Part shown: one piece after another, positions 34,775 to 48,955 of the stretch | Numbering within the stretch: the stretch's first letter is position 1 | Layout of the letters: each line of letters opens with the position of its first letter | The notes under the pieces: generated by a model | Databases searched by the model: none | The model's input: only the letters and a program-made list of their open reading frames with translations | Told to the model about the DNA's origin: nothing | Program-made: the position numbers and the translations under genes | Assembly: GCA_032718475.1 (NCBI GenBank) | Contig: JAUCBJ010003179.1 | Span: 1 to 64,000 of the forward strand | Direction of reading: 5' to 3' | From: Nemertoderma westbladi | Taxonomy: Eukaryota; Xenacoelomorpha; Nemertodermatida; Nemertodermatidae | DNA: 64,000 nt

Positions 34775-37700
34775 TCAGAGGATCGAACCGTCGGTGTAGG
34801 GGTGGGATGCAAGGAGATGGGAATTTAGCGAGGTTTTTTGGTAGAAGGATTTCCCGCAGTGTTGGCAAACAAATGGTTTTTGATGAGCGTGAGTACGTTT
34901 GTGAGTGTTTAAAGTGCTGGCTAGCGTAAACCCTTTTCCACAGTTATCACATTTATGCGGCCTTTCACCTGAAATTTTATATAATATTAATCAATAATTT
35001 ATGAAAAGGTTATTAATCTACAGGTGGCTCTATCCTTTCCTATTAATAACATACACTATAATAGTGCACTGTGCTTATTTCCCGTGAAAAATCTCCATTG
35101 CATTTAGCCATGGAAGTCTTTTTCTCCCGCAAGAATTTAAAGTACAGTATAATCTTAAATCCCGAAGTACTTAATCTAAAGAGCGTTTTTAGAAAGGCAA
35201 GTTTTAAGAATTATGTTATGACGAATCGAAACCACATTGTATAACTTATTAAAAACTGTTTAAAAACTCACCGGTATGCCCAAATATATGGGCCTGGAGG
35301 TTTCCCTTTTGATTAAACCCTTTGTCACAGTAATTACAATGATACATAGGCACCTGACTGTGCGTTCGAAGGTGATAATTGAGATGAGTCAGCTGTTTAA
35401 AGCCTCGTCCGCATTGATTGCATCGATGGGGTTTTTCACCTAAACAATACAGCACCATATCCTAGAATAGGATGAAAGCAAACCGTTGCTAGGAAACCGC
35501 GTAAACAGAATAGGGTTAGTAGCAGAGATTACGTTAGTTGCTTTACATACCGGTAGGCCTACACTGACCGACAGTTTATAATTAGAGCGACATGATTGCA
35601 TGCTCTAAATGTTTACTATGTTGTAATTGAACCATGTTAAACGTATAATTGTAGCTGTTATTACGGGGATTAGCTTTACTTCAAAAGCAAACAAGCATAT
35701 TCTGTAATTATATTTGATATCATTATATTATAATAAAATAGAAGATATAATAAAAATTATATCTTTCATTCTAATTAGCTAACCTGTGTGGGTATAAGAA
35801 TGGATTTTCATATCGATCTTCTGATGAAACCCCTTGCCACAGTACTGGCACTTGAATGGTTTGTAATTAGTGTGTGTTCTTAGATGCGTGTTGAGGTTTG
35901 ATGCCCTGCAAAATACCAAGGTGAAGCGAAGTATAGTGAGTGAGAGAAACAATGCTACTCCCTCTAGTCCTGGCTTCGGTCTAGCCCTAAAGAAAACATT
36001 AAAGGGTAATTCAGACTGCTAGTAAAACATGGTTATCTATTGTTCTCTAAAATATAAAATGCCCAAAGCAAGTAATTCCATTTCTAATATTCTTGAAAAA
36101 TGTAATTACGATTTTGAGGATCAGAATGAAAAGTACATGATAAATATGACTTCTTTTTGTGATAAAATTTAATTAACATTGACGCAGAAATCAAACGTCA
36201 GGCATATTTCTATGACTAATATACTGCAGTGGACAGTTATTTATGTAGTATAAATTCTGTTACCACAACACTAACCTGTTGAAGGCTTTCGTGCAGTGAG
36301 GACAGACGAATGGTTTGTATGTTGAATGAGTCAACCTGTGTCTGGTGAGGTTACCTGGTTGTCTGAACGCCCTCCCACAGTCATCGCACTTGAAAGGTTT
36401 GTCGCCCGTGTGAATTCGCTACAAAATCAAAAGTTAATTTGTAAAGTTGTTAGTACTAATGCGAACTTTTATTTCGATAAGTTCATTATGTTTACTGAAG
36501 TGAACTAAAAGTTTTATATTAAGGTTAGGTTAAGAAGGTCCTTGGGATATTCAACTTGTTTCCAGATATTAACTCCAACATATCAATATCCCACATTGTC
36601 GTTGCCCGTTTCAGTAATTGCAACCTACTTATCGGTGTTTATGGACTGGTCACACGCTCCTATGGTTACATACACTGATGAAATTGAGCGCAAATGTAAT
36701 CGTGATTATTTCGATCAGAATGGATATCGACAGATCGGAAACCAAGGTCGAACGAATCATTTTGAAACTGTTGTCGACAAAGATAAGTAACTAATAAATC
36801 CAACTAATGCCGTAAAATATTCGCACACCAAAATTACTTTAATAATTAACTGTATTTTAAATATATGTGTATAAATAATAACTTAATGCTTTACTCGCTG
36901 AGTAATATTCCAGTTCTCACTTTACACTTTAAGAGTATGTGCATAGAGAGTATTTATAATAATATAATAAATAATAAATGTACTTATATAGCCCCTTAAC
37001 TAAGTAACAGTTGCACTTTTAAATATAGTTTGTTAGTTAGTTATGGTTATGTAACTAAGGTGTGTTTACTTACTTTATGTGTAACTAGGGTGTTGCTACG
37101 ACTGAAACTCTTCCCGCATATGTCGCATGTGTACCTCCGCGGTTGGGGCTGTTTGGCTGGTTTCCTATCCATCGCATTGGAGGCGGGACCCAAGGCCGGT
37201 TGAGGTAACATTATCGGGGCGTGATGGGCCACAGGTACACCCGGAATCATAGGAGGTAGACCTGTAATTATAAATATAATGTAATACTATGAAAGCAAGG
37301 CACAAGCAAGGGGGCGGCCTAGTTTACGTAACATTCACAGTTGATTTAGGAATCACTAGTTTTCCTTTTTCTGATATTTAACTTACCGGCTATGGTGTCG
37401 TAAGGATGACGCTGCCTTTCTATGTGGTAGGGGGCGCTGCTAGTGGGTTGCATTGGTTGGTGCGGCCTTGTGGATACACCCGTGGCCACCCGGTGAAATG
37501 CGGACGTTCTAGAACCGTTGCCAGGTGGCGATTGGTTGTCACTTGGAAACGCGTCGATGTGATCTTGATGGTTAGGTCTTCGTTTTGTGGTTTCCGTCGT
37601 TAAGGACTTTATGGAATGGTCCCGAGGTCGTTTAGGATTGGAGGGTTCGGTAGCCCACTGCGGACTCATTCGTTTAGGTGTCGACGTTAGGGGCTCGGAC

Positions 37701-40700
37701 GATTCCCGTTTGTTTCTACGGCTATGGATGGTTAGATCGTAGGGCCCCTCTGATTGGTCGGGGTATGTGATTGGGCTGCGCTGATTGGTTGTTACGTCAT
37801 CCGGTAGTGATTCCTTGCGTACTCCATCTACCGGTTGGCTGAGGTATTTCCGCAGTAATTGGTTGTGGTGGTCCCGTAGGGCAGTTTCTGCCTCTAGACT
37901 GGCTGTAGTGTGTCGTTCGGCTCCATTATTTACGAGACTACGAGAGGAAGAAACAATTATTCATGGTAAATAATAGAAAATAAATTACATAATATTTAAT
38001 CAGTTCTTGTGGATAATTCATTTAAAATAATTCATAAAATAATATTTTCATGTCAGTTTATAACTCATTATAGATACTATTTAATAAGTAAATATTTATT
38101 GAATAATATATAATTAGGCCACCCATTATAAAATTAAATAATAAATAATAATTTAAAAAAGGAAATAAAGTAATTGTCGTGCTAAAGAATAAATAATTGT
38201 TTATTACCTTACCATTACTATTTACTCACCCTGCACGGCTGGGTCTACCAATCAAGGGATCAACCATTAACTCCCTCCCAAACTCCTCTCTGTACGCTAG
38301 AGGGCGTTGCAACAATGGCCAGGCCGGCGGTAGCGTGGGAATGTACCGGTAATACGGGAGTCCTAGACTCCCAGTGGAGTCGGCCTCGGGGATAGGGTCG
38401 GTCGGGGACTGGTTGCGATGGAGATGGGGGCTGCCGTACATGGGATGCGTCCAGGGGGGAATGGGGGGCACCTCCATGAAGGGGGAAGGGGGGAACATAA
38501 AGGGATGGTAGGCGAGGTAGGAGGGGGCGAGATATCGGTAGTCTGGTTGGGTGCGGGTACCGAATGGGATACCGAGACTCGGTACGGATGAATCCGGGGA
38601 TCGTTTCTCGGCCGACTCCATCGCGATTGGCGCTGTAGGTTTCCTGTCTATAGGAGACCACAGAACCTTGCTGTCCCGTACAGGAGTGCACGGAGATACC
38701 TTACTGAAGTCAATCGCACCTGGAAAAATATTAATTATTTAAAAACATCTTCATTCTCTCAGATATTGAGATATTTATTGTTATTTTTTCTTAACCAGCC
38801 AGTTTATATCTCGCGATTTTTCATTAGAGTTTTATTAGAAATTGACAATAATTTATTACGTAATTATTTTTTATTAATTAAATTTGCGCTAATTCACTTA
38901 TAAGTCGATGTGTATTATTACTTTTAGTGTTAAAACCAAAACAATAGATTTGAAATGCATTTACTACATGGCTCGTAAAGTAGTACTTTATATGATTCGG
39001 ATTATGCCGAAGGAGAAATGAGGATATAATAATGGGTACAGTTCTGTGGTGCTGCGGAGTGCACAGTACACACACCTTAATGTAAGTAACGGTATTGAGT
39101 TTTTATAGATTTCGATTTTCACAATTTTTATTAACTGAATTGTATTTCAAAGCGAAATCCTCCAACACCGGCCCCGATCCCAACTAACTAATAACAAACA
39201 TGGGTTGGTAAGTCTCATCTTTCGCTCTCACATCAAATCGAATAACAGGCGGAGGTCGTTTCACACAATATTGGGGCCCAGTGGGTTATTCGAGGGTCAT
39301 TCACCAACCTTACCCAGTACTGTATGGCCCCCAGGGAACAGGCCCCACACTGAGATTGAGTTATCAGTGAGCAGAAAAATCTCCCCGTCATTAAAATCTT
39401 CGATAACAAAAGACTGAATCCTTAGCATTGCAAGAAATACATCCCACGAAAGAGCCATTAAGTACAAGAAAGGTCCTTTCTATTAAATGCGAAGTTCGCA
39501 TGCTCCTAAGAACCCGTCTGATTCATATAACAATTTAGAAAGGGCCAGGTGCTTTCATTTGAATAACAATAGGACAGAACGACCTAACTCTATGCCGCCG
39601 GGGTTAGGGCCAAATGAAAGGAAAGTGAAGCAGCTTAGACAGAGTGTTAGGGCCCTCATTAATCCGAGTGCACGTCTTTCACGGAATGAAATTTCTTATT
39701 AAACGGAGGCCCGTTATTGGGGCCAGTCGGTTCAGCTTCTCATTGTGCTATTAAGTCAGGGTTTTCCTGCTATTCACACACAGACTGGCCTCGTAAAATA
39801 AGGGCACATGGGCCTCACATGCGCCGCGATTAATGCGGCATTTACGATCCAATGAATCAACGTCCCCCGTATCAAAAGCAGCTTATTTACGGACACTTTC
39901 GGTATATATCAATATATGTGTACCCAGATTCTTTGCTGCTGAACTAATAAGAGAATTATGTACGAGAAAAAGAAAGTGTTAGACAACTGCAACATAAAAT
40001 AAAATAAAGCGTTCACATATTGGATTCTTAGGCACTTTTGTGAAAAATGTATTAAACATCGCAAGCTGTTTTTATTTAATTATTCTCTACCATTCATTCT
40101 GTAGCAGACAGTAAGTAACCCTCAGGGGTTTGGTTGCTCAGTCTGTATCTCACACAGCGCATTCGCATCTGTTACCTCGGTCGCTAATAAACACTGTTAA
40201 TAATAACCCTTGTCTTTTTACTTTAAACAAATACGACAAAGGAAGAGAAGTACGCGTAGTCACACAATGGTAGCATATTGCAGCAAGAACTTTATAGCAA
40301 TTGTATATAGTCAACAGGTATGTTTAAAGTTCTGTAAGCGTAAAGCTATAGTACTGTTCATTACTATACCAGACTCCTTTATTCATTGAAGATAGGCTAG
40401 GCCATATTTCGATTGCTATTATTTTGTTGGTTGGTCAGCCAAACAATCAAGCTAAAAGTTATGACGTACCGAACACTACTGCACTACTCAAACAGCTATA
40501 ATTACCAAACTAATTTGGAGGCATTCACTTTGACGTTTGAGTGCAATCTCACTTATCACCTCATACACAGGTTGACCCTCCATTCGGTTAACACTACACA
40601 TTCAATACACAGTCCTCCTCCGCTCTAATATCTAATCAAATAATATTGGTATTGAATGGGGGCGTCCAGGGTTGTTTCCATTATTGTCGCTCTATATGGC

Positions 40701-43700
40701 GTGCTTCAAGAAATATCACATTGACATCGATCAACTCATATGCACGTACATTATAAGCACTATGCGCTATGTTTAGCCTCTGCTAACTTTGTACCTTAAC
40801 AATGTCGCCTCTACGCTTCGAAATAAACATCACACTTCGCAGTACTACAAATATAACTCAAAATATTATATTCTGCACTTAACGTAGAAGCCTATTAGAC
40901 GTTATATAACAGATTCATTAAATATCTAATACTACTACTAATGGCGTGCTGCATTGCAACTGCATTATATATATTACATATATATTTAGAATAATGTTGT
41001 CGACAAAATTACGCCACCACAACTCCCTATCACCAATGACATTTGCTACACCTTCCGCATCTTCAAGGCCAGTGTCCTTTAAGGGCCGTCTTAAGAAAGT
41101 CATATGCGGCTCCGTTCAATTGTCAAACTAGAGGAGACTAATGAAATACCTCCAATGTTGTATGGAGTCTGATTATTGTATTTGACACGATGAACCCGAC
41201 GTAACATTCTTGTATAAGTGCCATAAATTGAGTAAAACAATTGATAAATTGTTTTACTAAAATAATTCATCCGGACACCTTATTGTTTCAAAACAATGAA
41301 CTCACCCAATCAACTTATTGTGTCACTACAATGAACTCATCCAAACAACTCATCCAAACAACTTATTGTATCACTACAATGAACTCACCCAAACAACTTA
41401 TTGTGTCACTACAATGAACTCACCCAAACAACTTATTGTGTCACTACAATGAACTCACCCAAACAACTTATTGTGTGACTACAATGAACTCACCCAAACA
41501 ACTTATTGTGTCACTACAATGAACTCACCCAAACAACGTATTGTGTCACTACAATGAACTCACCCAATCAACTTATTGTGTCACTACAATGAACTCACCC
41601 AAACAACGTATTGTGTCACTACAATGAACTCACCCAATCAACTTATTGTGTCACTACAATGAACTCACCCAATCAACTTATTGTGTCACTACAATGAACT
41701 CACCCAAACAACTTATTGTGTCACTACAATGAACTCACCCAAACAACGTATTGTGTCACTACAATGAACTCACCCAAACAACTTATTGTGTCACTACAAT
41801 GAACTCACACAAACAACTTATTGTGTCACTACAATGAACTCACCCAAACAACTTATTGTGTCACTACAATGAACTCACCCAAACAACTTATTGTGTCACT
41901 ACAATGAACTCACCCAAACAACGTATTGTGTCACTACAATGAACTCACCCAATCAACTTATTGTGTCACTACAATGAACTCACCCAAACAACGTATTGTG
42001 TCACTACAATGAACTCACCCAATCAACTTATTGTGTCACTACAATGAACTCACCCAATCAACTTATCGTGTCACTACAATGAACTCACCCAAACAACTTA
42101 TTGTGTCACTACAATGAACTCACCCAAACAACGTATTGTGTCACTACAATGAACTCACCCAAACAACTTATTGTGTCACTACAATGAACTCACACAAACA
42201 ACTTATTGTGTCACTACAATGAACTCACCCAAACAACGTATTGTGTCACTACAATGAACTCACCCAATCAACTTATTGTGTCACTACAATGAACTCACCC
42301 AAACAACGTATTGTGTCACTACAATGAACTCACCCAAACAACTTATTGTGTCACTACAATGAACTCACCCAAACAACTTATTGTGTCACTACAATGAACT
42401 CACCCAAACAACTTATTGTGTCACTACAATGAACTCACCCAAACAACTTATTGTGTCACTACAATGAACTCACCCAATAAACTTATTGTGTCACTACAAT
42501 GAACTCACCCAAACAACTTATTGTGTCACTACAATGAACTCACCCAATCAACTTATTGTGTCACTACAATGAACTCACCCAAACAACTTATTGTGTCACT
42601 ACAATGAACTCACCCAAACAACTTATTGTGTCACTACAATGAACTCACCCAAACAACTTATTGTGTCACTACAATGAACTCACCCAATCAACTTATTGTG
42701 TCACTACAATGAACTCACCCAATCAACTTATTGTGTCACTACAATGAACTCACCCAAACAACTTATTGTGTCACTACAATGAATTCACCCAATCAACTTA
42801 TTGTGTCACTACAATGAACTCACCCAAACAACTTATTGTGTCACTACAATGAACTCACCCAAACAACTTATTGTGTCACTACAATTAACTCTCCCAATCA
42901 ACTTATTGTGTCACTACAATGAACTCACCCAAACAACTTATTGTGTCACTACAATGAACTCACCCAAACAACTTATTGTGTCACTACAGTGAACTCACCC
43001 AAACAATTTATTGTGTCACTACAATGAACTCACCCAATCAACTTATTGTGTCACTACAATGAACTCACCCAAACAACTTATTGTGTCACTACAATGAACT
43101 CACCCAATCAACTTATTGTGTCACTACTATGAACTCACCCAATCAACTTATTGTGTCACTACAATGAACTCACCCAAACAACATATTGTGTCACTACAAT
43201 GAACTTACCCAAACAACTTATTGTATCACTACAATGAACTCACCCAAACAACTTATTGTGTCACTACAATGAACTCACCCAAACAACTTATTGTGTCACT
43301 ACAATGAACTCACCCAAACAACTTATTGTGTGACTACAATGAACTCACCCAAACAACTTATTGTGTCACTACAATGAACTCACCCAAACAACGTATTGTG
43401 TCACTACAATGAACTCACCCAATCAACTTATTGTGTCACTACAATGAACTCACCCAAACAACGTATTGTGTCAGTACAATGAACTCACCCAATCAATTTA
43501 TTGTGTCACTACAATGAACTCACCCAATCAACTTATTGTGTCACTACAATGAACTCACCCAAACAACTTATTGTGTCACTACAATGAACTCACCCAAACA
43601 ACGTATTGTGTCACTACAATGAACTCACCCAAACAACTTATTGTGTCACTACAATGAACTCACACAAACAACTTATTGTGTCACTACAATGAACTCACCC

Positions 43701-46700
43701 AAACAACGTATTGTGTCACTACAATGAACTCACCCAAACAACTTATTGTGTCACTACAATGAACTCATCCGAACACCTTATTGTTTCAATACAGTGAACT
43801 CACCCTATCAACTCATTGTGTCACTACAATGAACTCACCCAAACAACTTATTGTGTCACTACAATGAACTCACCCAAACAACTTATTGTGTCACTACAAT
43901 GAACTCACCCAAACAACGTATTGTGTCACTACAATGAACTCACCCAATCAACTTATTGTGTCACTACAATGAACTCACCCAAACAACGTATTGTGTCACT
44001 ACAATGAACTCACCCAATCAACTTATTGTGTCACTACAATGAACTCACCCAATCAACTTATCGTGTCACTACAATGAACTCACCCAAACAACTTATTGTG
44101 TCACTACAATGAACTCACCCAAACAACGTATTGTGTCACTACAATGAACTCACCCAAACAACTTATTGTGTCACTACAATGAACTCACACAAACAACTTA
44201 TTGTGTCACTACAATGAACTCACCCAAACAACGTATTGTGTCACTACAATGAACTCACCCAATCAACTTATTGTGTCACTACAATGAACTCACCCAAACA
44301 ACGTATTGTGTCACTACAATGAACTCACCCAAACAACTTATTGTGTCACTACAATGAACTCACCCAAACAACTTATTGTGTCACTACAATGAACTCACCC
44401 AAACAACTTATTGTGTCACTACAATGAACTCACCCAAACAACTTATTGTGTCACTACAATGAACTCACCCAATAAACTTATTGTGTCACTACAATGAACT
44501 CACCCAAACAACTTATTGTGTCACTACAATGAACTCACCCAATCAACTTATTGTGTCACTACAATGAACTCACCCAAACAACTTATTGTGTCACTACAAT
44601 GAACTCACCCAAACAACTTATTGTGTCACTACAATGAACTCACCCAAACAACTTATTGTGTCACTACAATGAACTCACCCAATCAACTTATTGTGTCACT
44701 ACAATGAACTCACCCAATCAACTTATTGTGTCACTACAATGAACTCACCCAAACAACTTATTGTGTCACTACAATGAATTCACCCAATCAACTTATTGTG
44801 TCACTACAATGAACTCACCCAAACAACTTATTGTGTCACTACAATGAACTCACCCAAACAACTTATTGTGTCACTACAATTAACTCTCCCAATCAACTTA
44901 TTGTGTCACTACAATGAACTCACCCAAACAACTTATTGTGTCACTACAATGAACTCACCCAAACAACTTATTGTGTCACTACAGTGAACTCACCCAAACA
45001 ATTTATTGTGTCACTACAATGAACTCACCCAATCAACTTATTGTGTCACTACAATGAACTCACCCAAACAACTTATTGTGTCACTACAATGAACTCACCC
45101 AATCAACTTATTGTGTCACTACTATGAACTCACCCAATCAACTTATTGTGTCACTACAATGAACTCACCCAAACAACTTATTGTGTCACTACAATGAACT
45201 CACCCAAACAACTTATTGTGTCACTACAATTAACTCTCCCAATCAACTTATTGTGTCACTACAATGAACTCACCCAAACAACTTATTGTGTCACTACAAT
45301 GAACTCACCCAAACAACTTATTGTGTCACTACAGTGAACTCACCCAAACAATTTATTGTGTCACTACAATGAACTCACCCAATCAACTTATTGTGTCACT
45401 ACAATGAACTCACCCAAACAACTTATTGTGTCACTACAATGAACTCACCCAATCAACTTATTGTGTCACTACTATGAACTCACCCAATCAACTTATTGTG
45501 TCACTACAATGAACTCACCCAAACAACATATTGTGTCACTACAATGAACTTACCCAAACAACTTATTGTATCACTACAATGAACTCACCCAAACAACTTA
45601 TTGTGTCACTACAGTGAACTCACCCAAACAATTTATTGTGTCACTACAATGAACTCACCCAATCAACTTATTGTGTCACTACAATGAACTCACCCAAACA
45701 ACTTATTGTGTCACTACAATGAACTCACCCAATCAACTTATTGTGTCACTACAATGAACTCACCCAATCAACTTATTGTGTCACTACAATGAACTCACCC
45801 AATCAACTTATTGTGTCACTACTATGAACTCACCCAATCAACTTATTGTGTCACTACAATGAACTCACCCAATCAACTTATTGTGTCACTACAATGAACT
45901 CACCCAATCAACTTATTGTGTCACTACTATGAACTCACCCAATCAACTTATTGTGTCACTACAATGAACTCACCCAATCAACTTATTGTGTCACTACTAT
46001 GAACTCACCCAATCAACTTATTGTGTCACTACAATGAACTCACCCAATCAACTTATTGTGTCACTACAATGAACTCACCCAAACAACTTATTGTGTCACT
46101 ACAATGAACTCACCCAATCAACTTATTGTGTCACTACTATGAACTCACCCAATCAACTTATTGTGTCACTACAATGAACTCACCCAAACAACATATTGTG
46201 TCACTACAATGAACTTACCCAAACAACTTATTGTGTCACTACAATGAACTCACCCAATCAACTTATTGTGTCACTACTATGAACTCACCCAATCAACTTA
46301 TTGTGTCACTACAATGAACTCACCCAATCAACTTATTGTGTCACTACTATGAACTCACCCAATCAACTTATTGTGTCACTACAATGAACTCACCCAAACA
46401 ACATATTGTGTCACTACAATGAACTTACCCAAACAACTTATTGTGTCACTACAATGAACTCACCCAATCAACTTATTGTGTCACTACTATGAACTCACCC
46501 AATCAACTTATTGTGTCACTACAATGAACTCACCCAATCAACTTATTGTGTCACTACAATGAACTCACCCAATCAACTTATTGTGTCACTACTATGAACT
46601 CACCCAATCAACTTATTGTGTCACTACAATGAACTCACCCAATCAACTTATTGTGTCACTACTATGAACTCACCCAATCAACTTATTGTGTCACTACAAT

Positions 46701-48943
46701 GAACTCACCCAATCAACTTATTGTGTCACTACAATGAACTCACCCAATCAACTTATTGTGTCACTACTATGAACTCACCCAATCAACTTATTGTGTCACT
46801 ACAATGAACTCACCCAAACAACATATTGTGTCACTACAATGAACTTACCCAAACAACTTATTGTATCACTACAATGAACTCACCCAAACAACTTATTGTG
46901 TCACTACAGTGAACTCACCCAAACAATTTATTGTGTCACTACAATGAACTCACCCAATCAACTTATTGTGTCACTACAATGAACTCACCCAAACAACTTA
47001 TTGTGTCACTACAATGAACTCACCCAATCAACTTATTGTGTCACTACAATGAACTCACCCAATCAACTTATTGTGTCACTACAATGAACTCACCCAATCA
47101 ACTTATTGTGTCACTACTATGAACTCACCCAATCAACTTATTGTGTCACTACAATGAACTCACCCAATCAACTTATTGTGTCACTACAATGAACTCACCC
47201 AATCAACTTATTGTGTCACTACTATGAACTCACCCAATCAACTTATTGTGTCACTACAATGAACTCACCCAATCAACTTATTGTGTCACTACTATGAACT
47301 CACCCAATCAACTTATTGTGTCACTACAATGAACTCACCCAATCAACTTATTGTGTCACTACAATGAACTCACCCAAACAACTTATTGTGTCACTACAAT
47401 GAACTCACCCAATCAACTTATTGTGTCACTACTATGAACTCACCCAATCAACTTATTGTGTCACTACAATGAACTCACCCAAACAACATATTGTGTCACT
47501 ACAATGAACTTACCCAAACAACTTATTGTGTCACTACAATGAACTCACCCAATCAACTTATTGTGTCACTACTATGAACTCACCCAATCAACTTATTGTG
47601 TCACTACAATGAACTCACCCAATCAACTTATTGTGTCACTACTATGAACTCACCCAATCAACTTATTGTGTCACTACAATGAACTCACCCAAACAACATA
47701 TTGTGTCACTACAATGAACTTACCCAAACAACTTATTGTGTCACTACAATGAACTCACCCAATCAACTTATTGTGTCACTACTATGAACTCACCCAATCA
47801 ACTTATTGTGTCACTACAATGAACTCACCCAATCAACTTATTGTGTCACTACTATGAACTCACCCAATCAACTTATTGTGTCACTACTATGAACTCACCC
47901 AATCAACTTATTGTGTCACTACAATGAACTCACCCAATCAACTTATTGTGTCACTACTATGAACTCACCCAATCAACTTATTGTGTCACTACAATAAACT
48001 CACCCAAACAACTTATTGTGTCACTACAATGAACTCACCCAATCAACTTATTGTGTCACTACTATGAACTCACCCAATCAACTTATTGTGTCACTACTAT
48101 GAACTCACCCAATCAACTTATTGTGTCACTACAATGAACTCACCCAATCAACTTATTGTGTCACTACTATGAACTCACCCAATCAACTTATTGTGTCACT
48201 ACAATGAACTCACCCAAACAACTTATTGTGTCACTACAATGAACTCACCCAATCAACTTATTGTGTCACTACTATGAACTCACCCAATCAACTTATTGTG
48301 TCACTACAATGAACTCACCCAAACAACTTATTGTGTCACTACAATGAACTCACCCAAACAACTTATTGTGTCACTACAATGAATTCACCCAAACAACATA
48401 TTGTGTCACTACAATGAACTTACCCAAACAACTTATTGTATCACTACAATGAACTCACCCAAACAACTTATTGTGTCACTACAATGAACTCACCCAAACA
48501 ACTTATTGTGTCACTACAATGAACTCACCCAAACAACTTATTGTGTCACTACAATGAACTCACCTGAACGACTTATTGTGTCACTACAATGAACTCACCC
48601 AATCAACTTATTGTGTCACTACAATGAACTCATCCAAACAACTTATTGTATCACTACAATGAACTCACCCAAACAACTTATTGTGTCACTACAATGAACT
48701 CACCTAATCAACTTATTGTGTCACTACAATGAAACTCACCCAATCAGCTCATTGTGTCAACTCAATAAACCTACCTGAACTATGTCTACTTTTGTTATCC
48801 GACGCAACGCTTTTGGTAGATAGAACATCTACATCAGCATCTACAGTCAAGTCGGGGTATATGTGTCCTTGTTGCCTTAGCAACATGTCCCGATTGATCC
48901 GATGAACGTCTCTATCCTCTCCTACGAGGAACGATCCAGGCAT
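34775..48943 (-). CDS. C2H2 zinc-finger transcription factor, 8 coding exons, 674 residues, SNAG-like start and CtBP-type motif
   Basis: Coding exons in order: 48943-48775, 38719-38230, 37937-37387, 37261-37074, 36418-36276, 35905-35784, 35439-35272, 34968-34775. All junctions have AG/GT and matching phase; the total is 2025 bases. The exon with ATG begins one base earlier at an acceptor (TTTCAG|GATG), so a 5' non-coding exon lies upstream. Residues 1-7 are MPGSFLV, close to the SNAG consensus MPRSFLV but with Gly for Arg3. A Pro/Tyr-rich region follows. PYDLT (about 285-289) fits the PxDLx motif bound by CtBP. From about 447 there are eight consecutive C2H2 fingers with HTGEKP-like linkers. 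Fingers 4-5 ([11 protein letters not shown]... THTGEKPH) resemble GFI1 and FEZF, but the exact family is unresolved. A sequence-specific nuclear repressor is the likely role. Confidence 0.88.
39140..39900. promoter_or_regulatory. Candidate cis-regulatory block in zinc-finger intron 1
   Basis: A 0.75-kb non-repetitive, more GC-rich island in an AT-rich intron. It contains an E-box of the Snail/Scratch type (CCAGGTGC near 39547), TAAT-type homeodomain words (CTCATTAATCCGAG near 39657; GCGATTAATGCGG near 39828) and a near-inverted pair TTTCATTTGAATAA and GCCAAATGAAAGG. Small frames exist but look non-coding. The enhancer call is an inference from composition and position only. Confidence 0.3.
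40925..41105 (-). mobile_element. 3'-end fragment of the RTE-like LINE
   Basis: On the minus strand the frame reads [20 protein letters not shown] and [12 protein letters not shown], matching the last 60 residues of the LINE at 25.1-27.2 kb ([20 protein letters not shown]). It ends in GTAGTAGTATTAG, the same trinucleotide tail. Heavily 5'-truncated and dead. Confidence 0.8.
41262..48774 (-). repeat. 7.5-kb 35-bp minisatellite in zinc-finger intron 1, about 214 units, each with a donor-like GGTGAGTT
   Basis: Plus-strand unit AACTCACCCAAACAACTTAT then TGTGTCACTACAATG. On the transcribed (minus) strand every unit reads TTGGGTGAGTTCATTG, containing GG|GTGAGT, a near-ideal 5' splice-site word. 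The last unit (about 48741-48775) overlaps the real splice donor: aligned to a standard unit it matches 27 of 35 bases, with GGTAGGTT in place of GGTGAGTT. Higher order: a 192-bp segment at 42801 recurs at 44796 (+1995 = 57 units) and 45146 (+350 = 10 units). The rare TGTGACTAC variant at 41474 recurs at 43329 (+1855 = 53 units). From about 45750 a 70-bp dimer (ACAATGAAC alternating with ACTATGAAC) dominates. Confidence 0.97.
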
Positions 48944-48955
48944 CCTGAAATACAT

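Noticed and set aside
39205-39702. Two 70-codon frames in zinc-finger intron 1
   Set aside because: They run antisense to the host gene and have no domain. The region looks more like non-coding regulatory DNA.
42801-45337. Three identical 63-residue frames
   Set aside because: They are copies of the same 35-bp repeat block in an intron. The unit is not a multiple of three, so the frame drifts until a stop.
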